Shown here: positions 21,451 to 31,471 of the stretch, in pieces
Layout of the letters: each line of letters begins with the position of its first letter
Position numbering within the stretch: the stretch's first letter is position 1
Assembly (NCBI GenBank): GCA_018292915.2
Contig: JACVVK020000038.1
Span: 674,501 to 738,500, forward strand
Direction of reading: 5' to 3'
From: Batillaria attramentaria
Lineage: Eukaryota > Mollusca > Gastropoda > Batillariidae
DNA length: 64,000 nucleotides
The notes under the pieces: model-generated
Database searches by the model: none
Seen by the model: only the letters and a program-made list of their open reading frames with translations
What the model was told of the DNA's origin: nothing
Program-made: the position numbers and the translations under genes

Positions 21451-22023
21451 CCAGCAAAGGAAATGTCTTCAATCCGGAAAATGTCCGTTATATACCGAAG
21501 ACATCGGCTATACCGGAAAATTTACGTTATATACGGAGTCATCGGATATAACGTCCACCAGGACAAAAGTGGCCGCTATATCCGATGTGTTGGTTATACC
21601 AGACATACCAGAAACACACAAAACCTCGTTCCCATTCTAAAGCCTGTTAAAACTGGGAGTACAAAAACGGGTGCTCACCTTCTTATAAGTCTTGTTCATC
21701 CCCAAATGTCCTCCGCTCACATAGTTGTCATGAAACTCTTGCAATATCTCTGGAACCTGGTTCCTCTTTGCCACGAGGATTCCGTCGTGGTAGAGCACAT
21801 CCTCTCGAATTGTGTATTTTGCAGCAGTCTTTCTCAACTGTCTCTTTTTAACTTTAGTCACATCACGGTTTTCCCCTTTCGCGGTCAGAGGGTAAGTGCC
21901 ATTTTTCAAATAGTTCAACACGTTGTCATACAGAGTGTCGTCCATGATGATAGTCAATGAAAAACGAAGACTGGTTGACGGAATGAATTGTCGTGTACTT
22001 ATAATTATAGGCATGTTTGACAC
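19497..22023 (-). CDS. Ginger1 transposase: H2C2 - DDE integrase - GPY - repeat - OTU
   Basis: Two exons: 22023-21679 and 21326-19497. The donor is AAG|GTGAGC, the acceptor CTAG|GTC, phase 0. The start is either ATG at 22023 or the ATG at 21945 (MDDTLYDN), giving 724 or 698 aa; the second looks better because the first 26 residues look like UTR. The H2C2 finger spans the splice: FHDNYVSGGHLGMNKTYKK joined to VLERYFWHGMK and SCCVCQ. DDE residues: Asp in VGMDIIGPL, Asp in LITDQGREF, Glu in ETNGQRERDNRTLKDTL. GPY: APRFVGPYEVISVLPKGRLQ. Then about 12 copies of an 8-residue ADPSxxPQ repeat, and a C-terminal OTU cysteine-protease domain with VKGDGNCFFRSVS (Asp and catalytic Cys) and NLGHHFAPVF (catalytic His). 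It cuts and joins element ends; the OTU may deubiquitinate it or host factors (inference). All key residues are present and there is no internal stop. Confidence 0.92.
20042..20340 (-). repeat. 24-bp coding minisatellite (ADPSxxPQ)
   Basis: About twelve tandem copies of a 24-bp unit (plus strand GGGGTCAGCCTGTGGATGAT and variants) inside the transposase gene. They translate to ADPSHAPQ and ADPSYHPQ in partly alternating order, one copy with SHT. The copies are nearly identical, so the array is young. It links GPY and OTU as a Pro-rich, probably unfolded spacer. Confidence 0.95.
21419..21451. repeat. (GA)n in the Ginger1 intron
   Basis: A short GT and G run followed by GA repeats within the 352-bp intron of the transposase gene. 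Next to it, 21481-21600 is a degenerate patch built of TATAYCGGAA/ACGTTATATACC-like words. Confidence 0.8.
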
Positions 22024-22094
22024 GAGTCACGTGACGTGTCAAGAAGCGTGGCGATGTTTGACACGAGTCACGTGACGTGTCAAGAAGCGTGGCG
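22013..22094 (-). promoter_or_regulatory. duplicated 41-bp near-palindrome upstream of the transposase
   Basis: Two perfect 41-bp copies (22013-22053, 22054-22094), each holding GACACGAGTCACGTGACGTG with a central CACGTG E-box and mirrored GACACG/CGTGTC flanks. They overlap the upper ATG region and stand just 5' of the probable coding start. A regulatory or transposase-binding role is an inference from position and symmetry. Confidence 0.45.
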
Positions 22095-22134
22095 ACCGTT
22101 TTCTCATCCCACAAAAAAAAAAAAAAAGAGAAAA

Positions 22135-22320
22135 CAAATCTAAACTTTTAAAAGTGATTTAACTTCGTAGATTTGCCGTTCTATGTAGCCTATACTTTTG
22201 TTTTTTAGTGGCGACCGTTTTCTCATCCCACAAAAAAAAAGAGAAAATAAAAAACAAAAGTATAGGCTACATAGAACGGCAAATCTACGAAGTTAAATCA
22301 CTTTTAAAAGTTTAGATTTG
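22135..22320. repeat. perfect 73-bp inverted repeat (hairpin)
   Basis: Arms 22135-22207 and 22248-22320 are perfect reverse complements; the 40-bp spacer (GTGGCGACCGTTTTCTCATC and an A run) is itself a copy of the sequence at 22089-22134 outside the left arm. It lies inside Ginger1, between the right TIR and the coding start. Confidence 0.95.
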
Positions 22321-22405
22321 ACACTGTAACCTTGACCCAGTTCAAGATCATCTTGAATAACATCTCTGTACAAAAATGAAAATAATTATACATATAACGA
22401 AAGAG

Positions 22406-22407
<2 letters not shown>

Positions 22408-22475
<68 letters not shown>
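22408..22475. repeat. (GT)n inside Ginger1
   Basis: About 68 bp of GT, followed by GTGC and GAGT variants and a GA run to about 22618, between hairpin and right TIR. Confidence 0.9.
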
Positions 22476-22479
<4 letters not shown>

Positions 22480-22683
22480 GTGCGTGCGTGCGTGAGTGAG
22501 TGTGCACGCGTGCGTGAGTGCGTGCATAATGTGTGTGTGTGTGTGTGTTTGAGAGATGGGGGGAGGAGAGAAAGTGTGGGGGGCGAGAGAGAGAGAGAGA
22601 GAGAGAGAGTGAGAGAGATCCAGAGTCACGTTTTCTACTGAGTTGACACACACTATAACAATAAAGTTAAAAATAAATACTGA

Positions 22684-22878
22684 CTACATTGGTTAGAAAA
22701 GAGGGGGACCACTTCGAGAGGGGGCCTATTTTGGATGCGAGGGGGGACCAAAATCGCCCAGGGGGACCAGTCGAAAACGAGGCTGGATGTCTAAGGGGGG
22801 ACCATTATAGAGCAGTTTTTGCCACGAATTGGTCCCCCGGGGGACTACTTCAGAGGGGGGACCGGACCGGATCCTACA
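22684..22878 (-). repeat. Ginger1 right terminal inverted repeat
   Basis: Reverse complement of 18398-18593; differences are one base near the tip (TGTAGG against TGTAGC), one C-run indel and two substitutions near the inner end. CCGG follows at 22879-22882. Confidence 0.95.
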
Positions 22879-22976
22879 CCGGCATGCACATGCACAAGCT
22901 GGTCAGATGATGATGTCAGCCTTCCGGCCACACGTTCGAATGAAGCAGTTTGCATTGTACTAACCTTGTGTGTCAC

Positions 22977-22978
<2 letters not shown>

Positions 22979-23032
<54 letters not shown>

Positions 23033-23401
23033 TGTGTGTGTGTGTGTGTGTGAGTGTGACCAAAGACATTACATTACCATCTTTGGTGTCACTGAGTGTG
23101 TGTGTGTGTGTCAGTGTGTGTGCCGGTGTCACTGAGTGTGTGTGTGTGTGTGTGCCGGTGTCAGTGTGTGTGTGTGTGTGCCGGTGTGTGTCAGTGTGTG
23201 TGTGTGTGTGTGTGTGTGTGCCGGTGTGTGTGTGTGCCGGTGTGTGTGTGTGCCGGTGTCAGTGTGTGTGTCAGTGTGTGTGTGCGTGCCGGTGTGTGTC
23301 TGTGTGTGTGTGTGTGCCGGTGTGTGTGACGGTCAGTGTGTGTGTGTATCAGTGTTTGTGTCAGTGTGTGTGTGTGTCAGTGTGTGTGTGTGTGTTTGTG
23401 T

Positions 23402-23436
<35 letters not shown>
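22979..23436. repeat. GT array with interspersed CCGGTGTCAGTG units
   Basis: A pure GT run (22979-23030) passes into about 400 bp of GT broken at irregular spacing by GTCAGTG and GCCGGTG words, so the microsatellite is turning into a degenerate minisatellite. CACTGAGTGTG recurs at about 23090 and 23130. No gene. Confidence 0.85.
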
Positions 23437-23438
<2 letters not shown>

Positions 23439-24023
23439 GACTGATCTGCTCAGCCGTGGTCAATCACTGGTGCAGCCCTGATTCTAGTTCACTGTTTACT
23501 GTTGTACAAACCCCTCACTTTACAGGATTTTACTGTCGTGTGAAAGATACACGCCAATTCTCCGTTTAACATTTGCCGCCGCCGTACGTCGTGAGTGCAA
23601 ATGCACCTGCACTTCCAGTCATCCAAACAAGTCCGTAGCTGTCACTGACTTCGTCAGTTTCACGGTAGATCCACGACTTGAAACTTCATGACTGGTATTG
23701 GTGAAGTCAGTGTTCACCAAGTGATTTTGATTGTAAATAAACAAGCAAATAAACAACAAACAGGTTGCATATAACCCTCCCTGTATATTGTGGGTGCAAA
23801 ACCACTCGTGCAGGATAAAAACACCAATAATACAATTGTACGCTGGTGCAAGGGAAGTAAGACATTGCATTAAGGCAGTGATTATTTCCCTTGGCTGCAT
23901 CCAGACTACTTTCCCTTGTTTTGAGATCTTCTGTGTTTGAAAACACGGTTTGGTTTAGCGTCCGTTCTGCGTTTTGCCGCCTGAGAAACTGTACCGGCAC
24001 AACAATTTACAATCCGCTTCATC

Positions 24024-24491
24024 ATGAAGCTTGTACGGTACGTGCGGTGGTATTAATGCATTATTTTAACAGTCCAGTAATTTTCCATCCCTCACATGGC
24101 CTATTTTGGCGTAACTTGAGCGAACTTACGTCTGGAGCCGGGATGATGGCTTCCTGTGTGGATGTAAACAAAGCTAGTGCTAGAATTATGGCTTTTCTGA
24201 TCCTTTGTGGTTGATTTTACAGAATATTGTGTTTAGCGGACGCTACTTTCGCAGTATAGTAGCATGCCGCAGTGACATCGTTCTTAATGGAGTTTCTGGT
24301 TGGTATGGTTTGTACATTTTCGGCTTCCCAATTGGCAATCCCATCAGATACTATCGAACCCACTTTAACAAAAAATGTACTATTGGGAAAGTTTTAGTAA
24401 CGTTCTCCTGATGCGGCCGATTATTAATTAATAATATTCAGCAGCTTTCACGTGAATCATCTAGCCATCGGTGCGTGTGTGTGTGTATGTG

Positions 24492-24545
<54 letters not shown>

Positions 24546-25568
24546 TTACTGATGTCTTCCGTGTAGTGGTCGACTGAAGGGCAGTTTCAGGTTTTGGTCA
24601 GTTTGATGTGCAGCGAGTCAAGGAAATTGCAGACTGAATCTGTAGCCGAACGCATGCAGAACTCTGACCATTCCCATTGGCCTTACTGACTGTTGTTTTT
24701 CCGACAGATTTTTAATGAAACTGAGTCATGAGACGGTGACGATTGAACTGAAGAACGGAACACAGGTGCATGGAACAGTCACAGGTGAGTAAAAACAAGA
24801 ACCCTGTGAAACTGCAAGGTGCTTTGGCATCTTCTGGCATGTGACAAGCACTATGTTGTGATGTCATAGACGATGCAGTTCTGTGACTCACAGGGTATGC
24901 CAATAACACAGTGGATTCAAGTTTCATGTTCACAGAAATATGCCATCATCTTTGGAGGTTACATGCATTTGAAGAAATAATTAAATCTGGGTGGTATTGT
25001 GTACATTGTACTTAAAGTAAACTCGTCATTCCCAACTCCAGTCCAAATGTAATCTTTGTTGACGTGTTTGTGTGCAGGTGTTGATGTCAGCATGAACACA
25101 CACTTAAAAGCTGTCAAGATGACAGTGAAGAACCGTGATCCTCAGCAGCTCGACTCATTAAGTATCCGTGGCAACAACATCAGGTACTTCATCCTGCCAG
25201 ACTCATTACCGCTCGACACACTTCTCATTGACGATGCTCCACGAGCCAAAGCACGAAAACGGGAAGGAGGAAAACGTAAGTGCAATTTTCTTACATCCTG
25301 TTAGTTTTGTTAGGATCGCTGTGTCAGCACTTACATTGTCTCTTTCACTTTCACTAGTTTCAGTCTCTTTTGCTTTTACTTTAAAACTGAGAAAGTCAGG
25401 TTATGTCAAGACTATCCAGACAAGACAGAAGACTGTGCTTGAATTTTCTGTGTCTCTGACGATTTCAATTTGTATTTTTCAGCACCCATGGGCAGAGGGC
25501 GAGGTCGCGGACGTGGTCGGGGTCGTGGTGGGCCGAGAGGACGGGGCCCACCAAGAGGCAGGCGCTGA
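24024..25568 (+). CDS. SNRPD1: small nuclear ribonucleoprotein Sm D1, complete, 4 exons
   Basis: Core protein of the heptameric Sm ring that binds the U-rich Sm site of spliceosomal U1, U2, U4 and U5 snRNAs. Exons 24024-24037, 24708-24784, 25078-25275 and 25483-25568, with GT-AG introns and phases 2, 1 and 1; 124 aa. Exon 1 codes only MKLV and two bases of an Arg codon. The Sm1 motif lies in [20 protein letters not shown] and the following [20 protein letters not shown]; Sm2 in [20 protein letters not shown]. The tail is a Gly-Arg run ([17 protein letters not shown]), the target of symmetric arginine methylation that helps SMN-dependent assembly in the known proteins. Length and sequence are close to human SmD1 (from memory). 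It is the only recognised plus-strand host gene in the window and starts 1.1 kb downstream of the Ginger1 element. Confidence 0.98.
24473..24543. repeat. (GT)n in SNRPD1 intron 1
   Basis: About 70 bp of GT with single-base breaks, within the first intron of SNRPD1. Confidence 0.9.
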
Positions 25569-26429
25569 ACTAAAGGCGCTGATGTGTTGGAAAGACTGTA
25601 CAGATCATACCTGCATTGGTTCCATTGTCGTCAGTTTCATGGTTATTGTTGTGTGTGCAAGACTGAACTATTGCAACAGACAGTACACACTTGGTGTGGT
25701 GTTCCTTGTGTCTGGCCAGCGCAATGTTTCTGGGGTGGATGGCAGTGCTTGGAGTTTTGCTGGGTGGCCATTCGCCAGCTCTTCAGTCTAGCCGACAAGA
25801 CTTGCATAAATGATTTGGGGGGGGGGGGGGGTCTGCGTCAGCTGAAGGCTTTTTGTTTTCCAAAACTGTTTTCTTCCCAAGTCTAAGGTAGTGCTTGACT
25901 ATAGAGAATTTTAAAGGGGTGGGGTTAGCTTCACAAATGTTATGTGGTTTTTCTGTCTTTAGTTGGGAAAAGTGCAGCAGCTTGTGTTGTAGGAATGGAT
26001 AGCAACACAGGTTTTCAGAGATGTTGGTGAATCCACAAGGCATCGTGACCAAGACTGTGTTCTTATTTTGTTTATAATGCGTACACCAGGAACGACAAAG
26101 GTCGACAGCTGTTCGATAATCTTTGTTGTACCTTGTTGTCGAGATCTTTTTAATTTGAGTATGATGAAAATTAAAAAAAGAAAATAATTCAGAAAGTTTG
26201 TGTGGGTTCTGTTGTTGTAACTGGTGCAAGGTGTTAAGGAATTTTAACTGTATCATTGCTTTTACTGTGTGCATGCACGTGTTTATTTCAACTTTATACT
26301 GTTAAACCTTGACTGAGTCTAGTATATATATAATAAATAATATACAACTTAAATAATTTAAGCAAATTTAATACGACTATCAGTTCTTAAAATCTTCCAC
26401 CTTTTGGTAGATTTCCACCTTTGGCTTAA

Positions 26430-27090
26430 GGCGATGTCACACTGAAAACATGTTTTCCTAAAACATGTTTTATAAAACATGTTTTAAAAGGCAAAACGCC
26501 CGAAACATGCTTTCCGAAACCATACATGACATACGTGAAAACATGTTTTGCAAAAGAATATCGAAACATGCAGAAAATCGAACAGTGATCTTTTGTGACG
26601 TCATTTTCTTTTAAACTCATGTCACTGAAAATCTGACGTGTACACGCCCGCCAAACACAGCCATTTTGAAGCAAGAACACTAGGTGAAGTATTTCCCTAA
26701 ACATATTTGCTTATTCTCACTTTCACTCATCCTCCATGTTAGTATTCAGTCACGGTATTTCTGAAATATATTTTACCTATTCTTCCCGCTCTGTCTTGAC
26801 CTAAGGTGGCTGATGAGCCGGTGAAATTCCGGCGAAACGCGTCCCGCTACGGACATGTTGACTGAGCGGATACGGGAAGGTGTCACTTGACACTCCGCAC
26901 GGCGGCTTTCATTGGTTGAAACACAAAACATGTTTTCAGATTTTAGGGCAGGCTCTAAAACTGAAATCACGTTCAAAACATGTTTTGAAAACATTGTTGT
27001 GAAGTATGTCACACGACAAAACACGTTTTGCAGCGAAACATCTGAAAACAATGTTTTCAAGTGTTTTTGCCCTCTTGTGTGACATGGCCA
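26430..27090. mobile_element. TTAA-flanked MITE rich in AAACATGTTT palindromes
   Basis: The ends GGCGATGTCACAC and GTGTGACATGGCCA are inverted, and TTAA stands directly outside both (26426-26429 and 27091-27094). The 661-bp body holds many copies of the palindrome AAAACATGTTTT and shorter forms, on both sides of a centre at about 26800. The open frames inside (rich in Lys-His-Val-Phe) are a by-product of this word. A TTAA duplication fits piggyBac-type mobilisation. Confidence 0.8.
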
Positions 27091-28434
27091 TTAAACTGTT
27101 CTTCCCCTCAAAAAGTGCTTCTTCCTCTGAACCACTGTCACAAATCATATTAAATGAACCAAACTGCACAGATTTTACTATTTTTGGTCTAATTCTAAAA
27201 ATTTGCTTCCAAGATAAAGCATTTCCTCCTCTGTAGCATTTAATGAATACTGTAAAGTGCCAAATTGCACAGAAAAAAAATTATCCGGGGGGAGTATCCC
27301 CGCTTACACCCATAGCATAAAACAAATGCTGTGCAGGCGTGCTGGTGGCTTTGTCAGTAAGTCACTAAGTGCTGCACACTTGCCCTCTGTTTTGATCATG
27401 GATCATTTTAAGGCCTCCTGTGTGCATTGCATAAAGTTTTAAATTTATGATAATCAAGATTCACCTGGCCATTCCATCTGGGCGCTGTCATAAACTGTGG
27501 TTTGACTAGATTAAGATAACTAGATTTAGTTGTATTAGTAGTGCCAATGAATGAAGTGCTGTTCATTTCAAGCTTTGTGGTTGTGAATGGTCAGATTTCT
27601 GGTTCGTTAACATTGAGGGAATCATGGTTATAGTAATAATCTCATCGTTAGAATTATTTGACTCTGTATGCAAAACTAGAACACAGTGGAAATCGGCGCT
27701 GCTTCTAACGTATACTGTTCAGTGTATTTCTTTCTTAGCGATTGCTCGTCATTGTCAAACAGGCAGGTCAGACCGTCTAATCCCCTGGGAGAGGGGAGAC
27801 AAGAAGTTGAGAGTTCCAGTCTTGCCTGGTATTCTGGAGTTGTTTCCCTTGATAGGAGACCTGGCGGCAGGACACGATTAGCAAGTAGTACACAAGCAAT
27901 AAAGATCTCGTGTAAAACTGTATCACACACACACGCACACACACACATAAACTGTAAGTTTCTGATGAAGGTTTTATTCAGTATGATTTGGAGGAAATTC
28001 ACTGACTTTGATACAACATGTAAATTCACAAATCACAGACTGGATCAGTATACATGTACATGTACAAGAACGTGTGAGAGTAAAAAATTATCTGTGCCAC
28101 CGTGACTTGGAATGCTTGTTGATGGGTGGGGTGGGATCATGACATCGACAGTACATGCACAATCAACACAACATTATTAAAATGAGACATGGTTCATGAT
28201 CAGTCCATGGACAAGAGAAGTTTTCCATTATCTTAATAATTGTTTTTATAAACGCCACGCACAACACTGCTGAAATAACTTATCCGTGCATGCTGACGCA
28301 TTTTCCGATCATGGTAAGTGATACATTGTCAGTGTCCTTGTGGATATGACCACTGATGTGAAACTGAACCTGCGTAGGAATTCACATGTATGTGCAGTCA
28401 ATGGTCAGGGAAAACATTTTCTAGGCCGGTGAAT

Positions 28435-28650
28435 ACGGCTCAGCATAGTTCGCACCCTTGGGCCGTATGGGGCAAACTATACCAACACAGACTCGTCCAT
28501 TTAGTATAATTCGCCTGCTTAGATCGGTTTAGCTGGGTTTAACTTTAGGGATGGGGTTACCTTGTGGTGATGGTGCAGTCGCTATGTTGTTCAGACGGTC
28601 GTGTACTTACACCAGGTGCAAATGACACAAGGGGGCGAACTCTACCAACA
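28435..28650 (-). repeat. dispersed repeat T, uninterrupted copy
   Basis: Reverse complement of 10205-10253 plus 10957-11140: it shares GGTTACCTTGTGGTGATGGT, GCAGTCGCTATGTTGTTCAG and ATGACACAAGGGGGCGAACT. In this copy the LINE and its 14-bp duplication are absent, so it works as an empty-site comparison. Confidence 0.85.
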
Positions 28651-30003
28651 CAGCGTGAACAAGAAACCCTGCATTGAGAATTGGCTTTTGCTGTACAAAT
28701 CTAGTAAGTTGATGTCAGCCCTTTGTTTCTTCCGTACCTTTTGCTGCCGTTATTTTCGGCCACACACGTTCACTTTGGAACACAGCGAAACAATGATAAA
28801 TCATAATATGGGTCACTGTTAGAATTGGATGACGCTTTCTGCGTGCGCTGGCACAACGGCTAAAACATTTTCAAATAATAACACATGAGTTGTCAAAGAC
28901 AAAATCGGACACAGCTAGCAAAATGGGTCACTGGTTGCAAGGTTAAGTAAAATGCTAACATTTTCAAGCTAAAAGTTATGAGAATCTATGTTATTTATAC
29001 TAAACAAAAAACTTGACCACCACTAAAAGTAAAAAAGAGAAAAAATGACTGTGATCAGTGATTTTTCTGAATGATGAAAATTAAATGTGAACAACAGATA
29101 TGAATCAGTTTAGATCATTTGACATTACGATCAGTAAGATCGTACAACATTTACACAACCATGTCTGGGGTAGTTTTCAACATAATTAGTAAGAAAATAG
29201 AAACTAAAACATCATGACGTATCAAGATCATCTAAGTATTATATATTAACCGTTCACACGCCAGTCCCAAACACTTCTTCTCCTGACCAGAATATCGTAA
29301 TTCAAAACATGCTCTGAGGACAAACAGGACTATTTTAATTTCCCAATTTTTTTGCAGCTAATGAACTTTCCTCGGGGGAAAAGAAACTGGCCACTAAATT
29401 GAGACTTTGTGAGGTGTTCCCTAAGAAAGGCAGCGGAGTCATGTTTATCGTCCTTGTAGTGTGTTTCCAACTCTTCCATATTCTGGTCTTTGTCTAATAC
29501 ACTGGCGGTCGTTTATGTTCTGATGACGTTTCCTGTTGTACTGCTGGCAATGTAGGTATATATTTTAAATCACAAAACATCGGATATCTGCTGATATCTG
29601 ACTTCCACGTATGCAGGGTTAGGATGATTGACATACCGGTGTATCACCTGAACACAGTTCCGTTTGGGCATTTAGGTAGACTGGCCAAAACTGGATGTTG
29701 AGCAGGTGTTGGGAAACAGCTGAGGCCTTAACTTTCATCAAGTTTCTGAACAGTCGTGCCACAGCTAGAATGCAATTACAAAGCAAGGGGCAGTAATCGA
29801 GCAATGTGATTCTTCACACCGGTCACCTCCCTTCCTACCCTTGTGGCATCTGGCCACAGATGCCCGAACAGTCTTCCAACATACCACGACCTTCTTAAGG
29901 CGTCCTCAAAACGTCCCAACAACGTCTCTGAACATTTCAAGAACTCTTGGCGTTCAGTAAACATCTGCCCACCCGATGATGTGTCCTGATTTCCAAGACC
30001 TTC

Positions 30004-30475
30004 TCCTGACACCCTTAAAACCTTTTCCTAAAGCCCCAAAACCCTCTCGTGACGCCCCAAGACCTCCTGACGCCCCAAAACCTTCTCCTGACGCCCTTCT
30101 CCTGACGCCCAAGGACGTTCTCCTGAGGCCCGAAGACCTTCTCCTGACGCCCCAAAACCTTCTCCTGACGCCCAAGGACATTCTCCTGACGCCCGAAGAC
30201 CTTCTCCTGGCGCTCAAGGACATTCTCCTGACGCGTGAAGACCTTCTCCTGACGCCCCAAACCCTTCTCTTGACGCCCGAAGGCCTTCTCCTGACGCCCA
30301 AAAAGCCTCTCGTGACGCCCTTAAACCGTGTTCTGACGCCCCCAAACCCTCCCTTGACGCCCCAAAGCCTTCTGCTTACGTCCCAAATGTCTTCTTGACA
30401 TATCTCTCCCCTCAAAAACTGCCCCAAGGCCTTCTGCTTACGTCCCAACTGTCTTCATGACATATCTCTCTCCCC
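30004..30475. repeat. 21-bp minisatellite (TTCTCCTGACGCCC...)
   Basis: About 20 copies of a 21-bp unit whose core is CCTTCTCCTGACGCCC, with variable AAGGAC/CAAAAC/GAAGAC tails. Since 21 is a multiple of three, long frames stay open (LLLTPxD on the plus strand, RRRSSGV on the minus). It ends about 140 bp past the stop codon of the FAD gene and may be read into its 3' UTR. Confidence 0.9.
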
Positions 30476-30612
30476 TCAAACACTTGACCACACGTCTTCT
30501 CCTCTCTCCCCTGAACTCCAGTGAGCCTGCCGACAGCGCCTCTCGATATGTAAAACTCTTATCACATGACTTGACTGCACACCAACGTCACAGTTCCTAG
30601 TCAACGCCTATG

Positions 30613-31417
30613 TTACGTCATCATATGGTCCCGCATGCCGTTCCGGATGAAGTCTTTGCACACCCGCTCGGAACTCTGAGATTTGAAGGACAGGGCGGCC
30701 AGGATGGCATGCTCCGAGTCACACACGGCGGCCATCTTGATGAACTCCCCGAGTGACTGGACTCCCTGCACTCCCACGTTCACGTCCATACCTGACGTCA
30801 CACAAACAGAAAACACAAAACATTAGATGGTATTGTTTTCCCTATGAGTATGCTTTGGGTACGTATACTTTTACTTTATTTATTTTTTGCCTGTCTGCTT
30901 TTGTATTGTTTTCGGTTTTCTGTTTGTTTGATTTAGTTCTGATGTTGCTGTATTTTGCGTCTTTTATTTATGTGTGTTTTGTATACACGTCTATTGTTTA
31001 CTGGGTTAGCTAGTCTGTTGCCTGTAACTAGTATGCTTTGAGAATGTTTTGTGCCCTCATTTGTATGTCAACATATTTGTATGTCAATATGTAAATATGG
31101 CAAAAATCATCAGTAAAAAATAAAGAAGAAGAAGAAGAAGAAAACAGAAGACAGGTTACAAATGTACGCAACCGAAAAAAGAAAAAGAAAAAAAAAGACG
31201 GAACTTTACAAGCCAAAGCCGCTCTCACACCCGTTTCGTAGTTGATCAGTAGAGACAAATATGAGCCAAGGGAAGTGACTACGCAACACAAGTGATGTCC
31301 CTTGCGTCGGCAACCCTTTTTTAAAATAAAAAAAAAAAAAAATCTTGTTTTGACCTTGCAGGAAACGTCTAGGGTCGGAAAACAACATCAGCCGCCACGA
31401 CCACTAACAGGAACTCT

Positions 31418-31471
<54 letters not shown>

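Larger units (their letters stand above)
18398..22878 (-). mobile_element. Ginger1-type DNA transposon, complete, OTU-bearing
   Basis: A 4,481-bp element running TGTAGC...CCTACA between near-identical inverted terminal repeats. It is flanked by the 4-bp direct repeat CCGG (18394-18397 and 22879-22882). TGT...ACA ends, a 4-bp target duplication and an integrase-like transposase with a GPY motif are the published hallmarks of Ginger1 elements, cut-and-paste relatives of Gypsy integrases. There is no reverse transcriptase, protease or LTR, which argues against a Gypsy retrotransposon. From the 5' end in the coding direction: TIR, GT arrays, a 73-bp-arm hairpin, a duplicated 41-bp unit, exon 1, a 352-bp intron, exon 2, about 900 bp of 3' DNA, and TIR. 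It is 1.1 kb upstream of SNRPD1. The intact frame and ~98% TIR identity suggest recent activity. Confidence 0.92.
25569..30612. other. intergenic between SNRPD1 and the FAD gene
   Basis: The first part is SNRPD1 3' UTR and downstream DNA, with a G run at about 25817-25831. Then come a TTAA-flanked MITE (26430-27090), a dispersed repeat (28435-28650) and a 21-bp minisatellite (30004-30475). Between 27100 and 28430 and between 28650 and 30000 I see nothing beyond short AT-rich stretches and no convincing exon. The two genes converge, both pointing 3' ends into this region. Confidence 0.6.

Noticed and set aside
18398..22878. Gypsy LTR retrotransposon
   Set aside because: The integrase is Gypsy-like, but there is no RT, RNase H or protease; the termini are inverted, not direct; the duplication is 4 bp as in Ginger1.
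24024..25568. SNRPD1 as a processed retrocopy
   Set aside because: It has three GT-AG introns in correct phase, no poly(A) tail and no flanking duplication, so it is the intron-bearing gene.
26426..26704. Open frame with repeated KHVF
   Set aside because: It comes from AAACATGTTT palindromes inside a MITE.
29954..30448. Arg/Ser-rich or Leu/Thr-rich frames
   Set aside because: They are produced by a 21-bp minisatellite; both strands are open at once.
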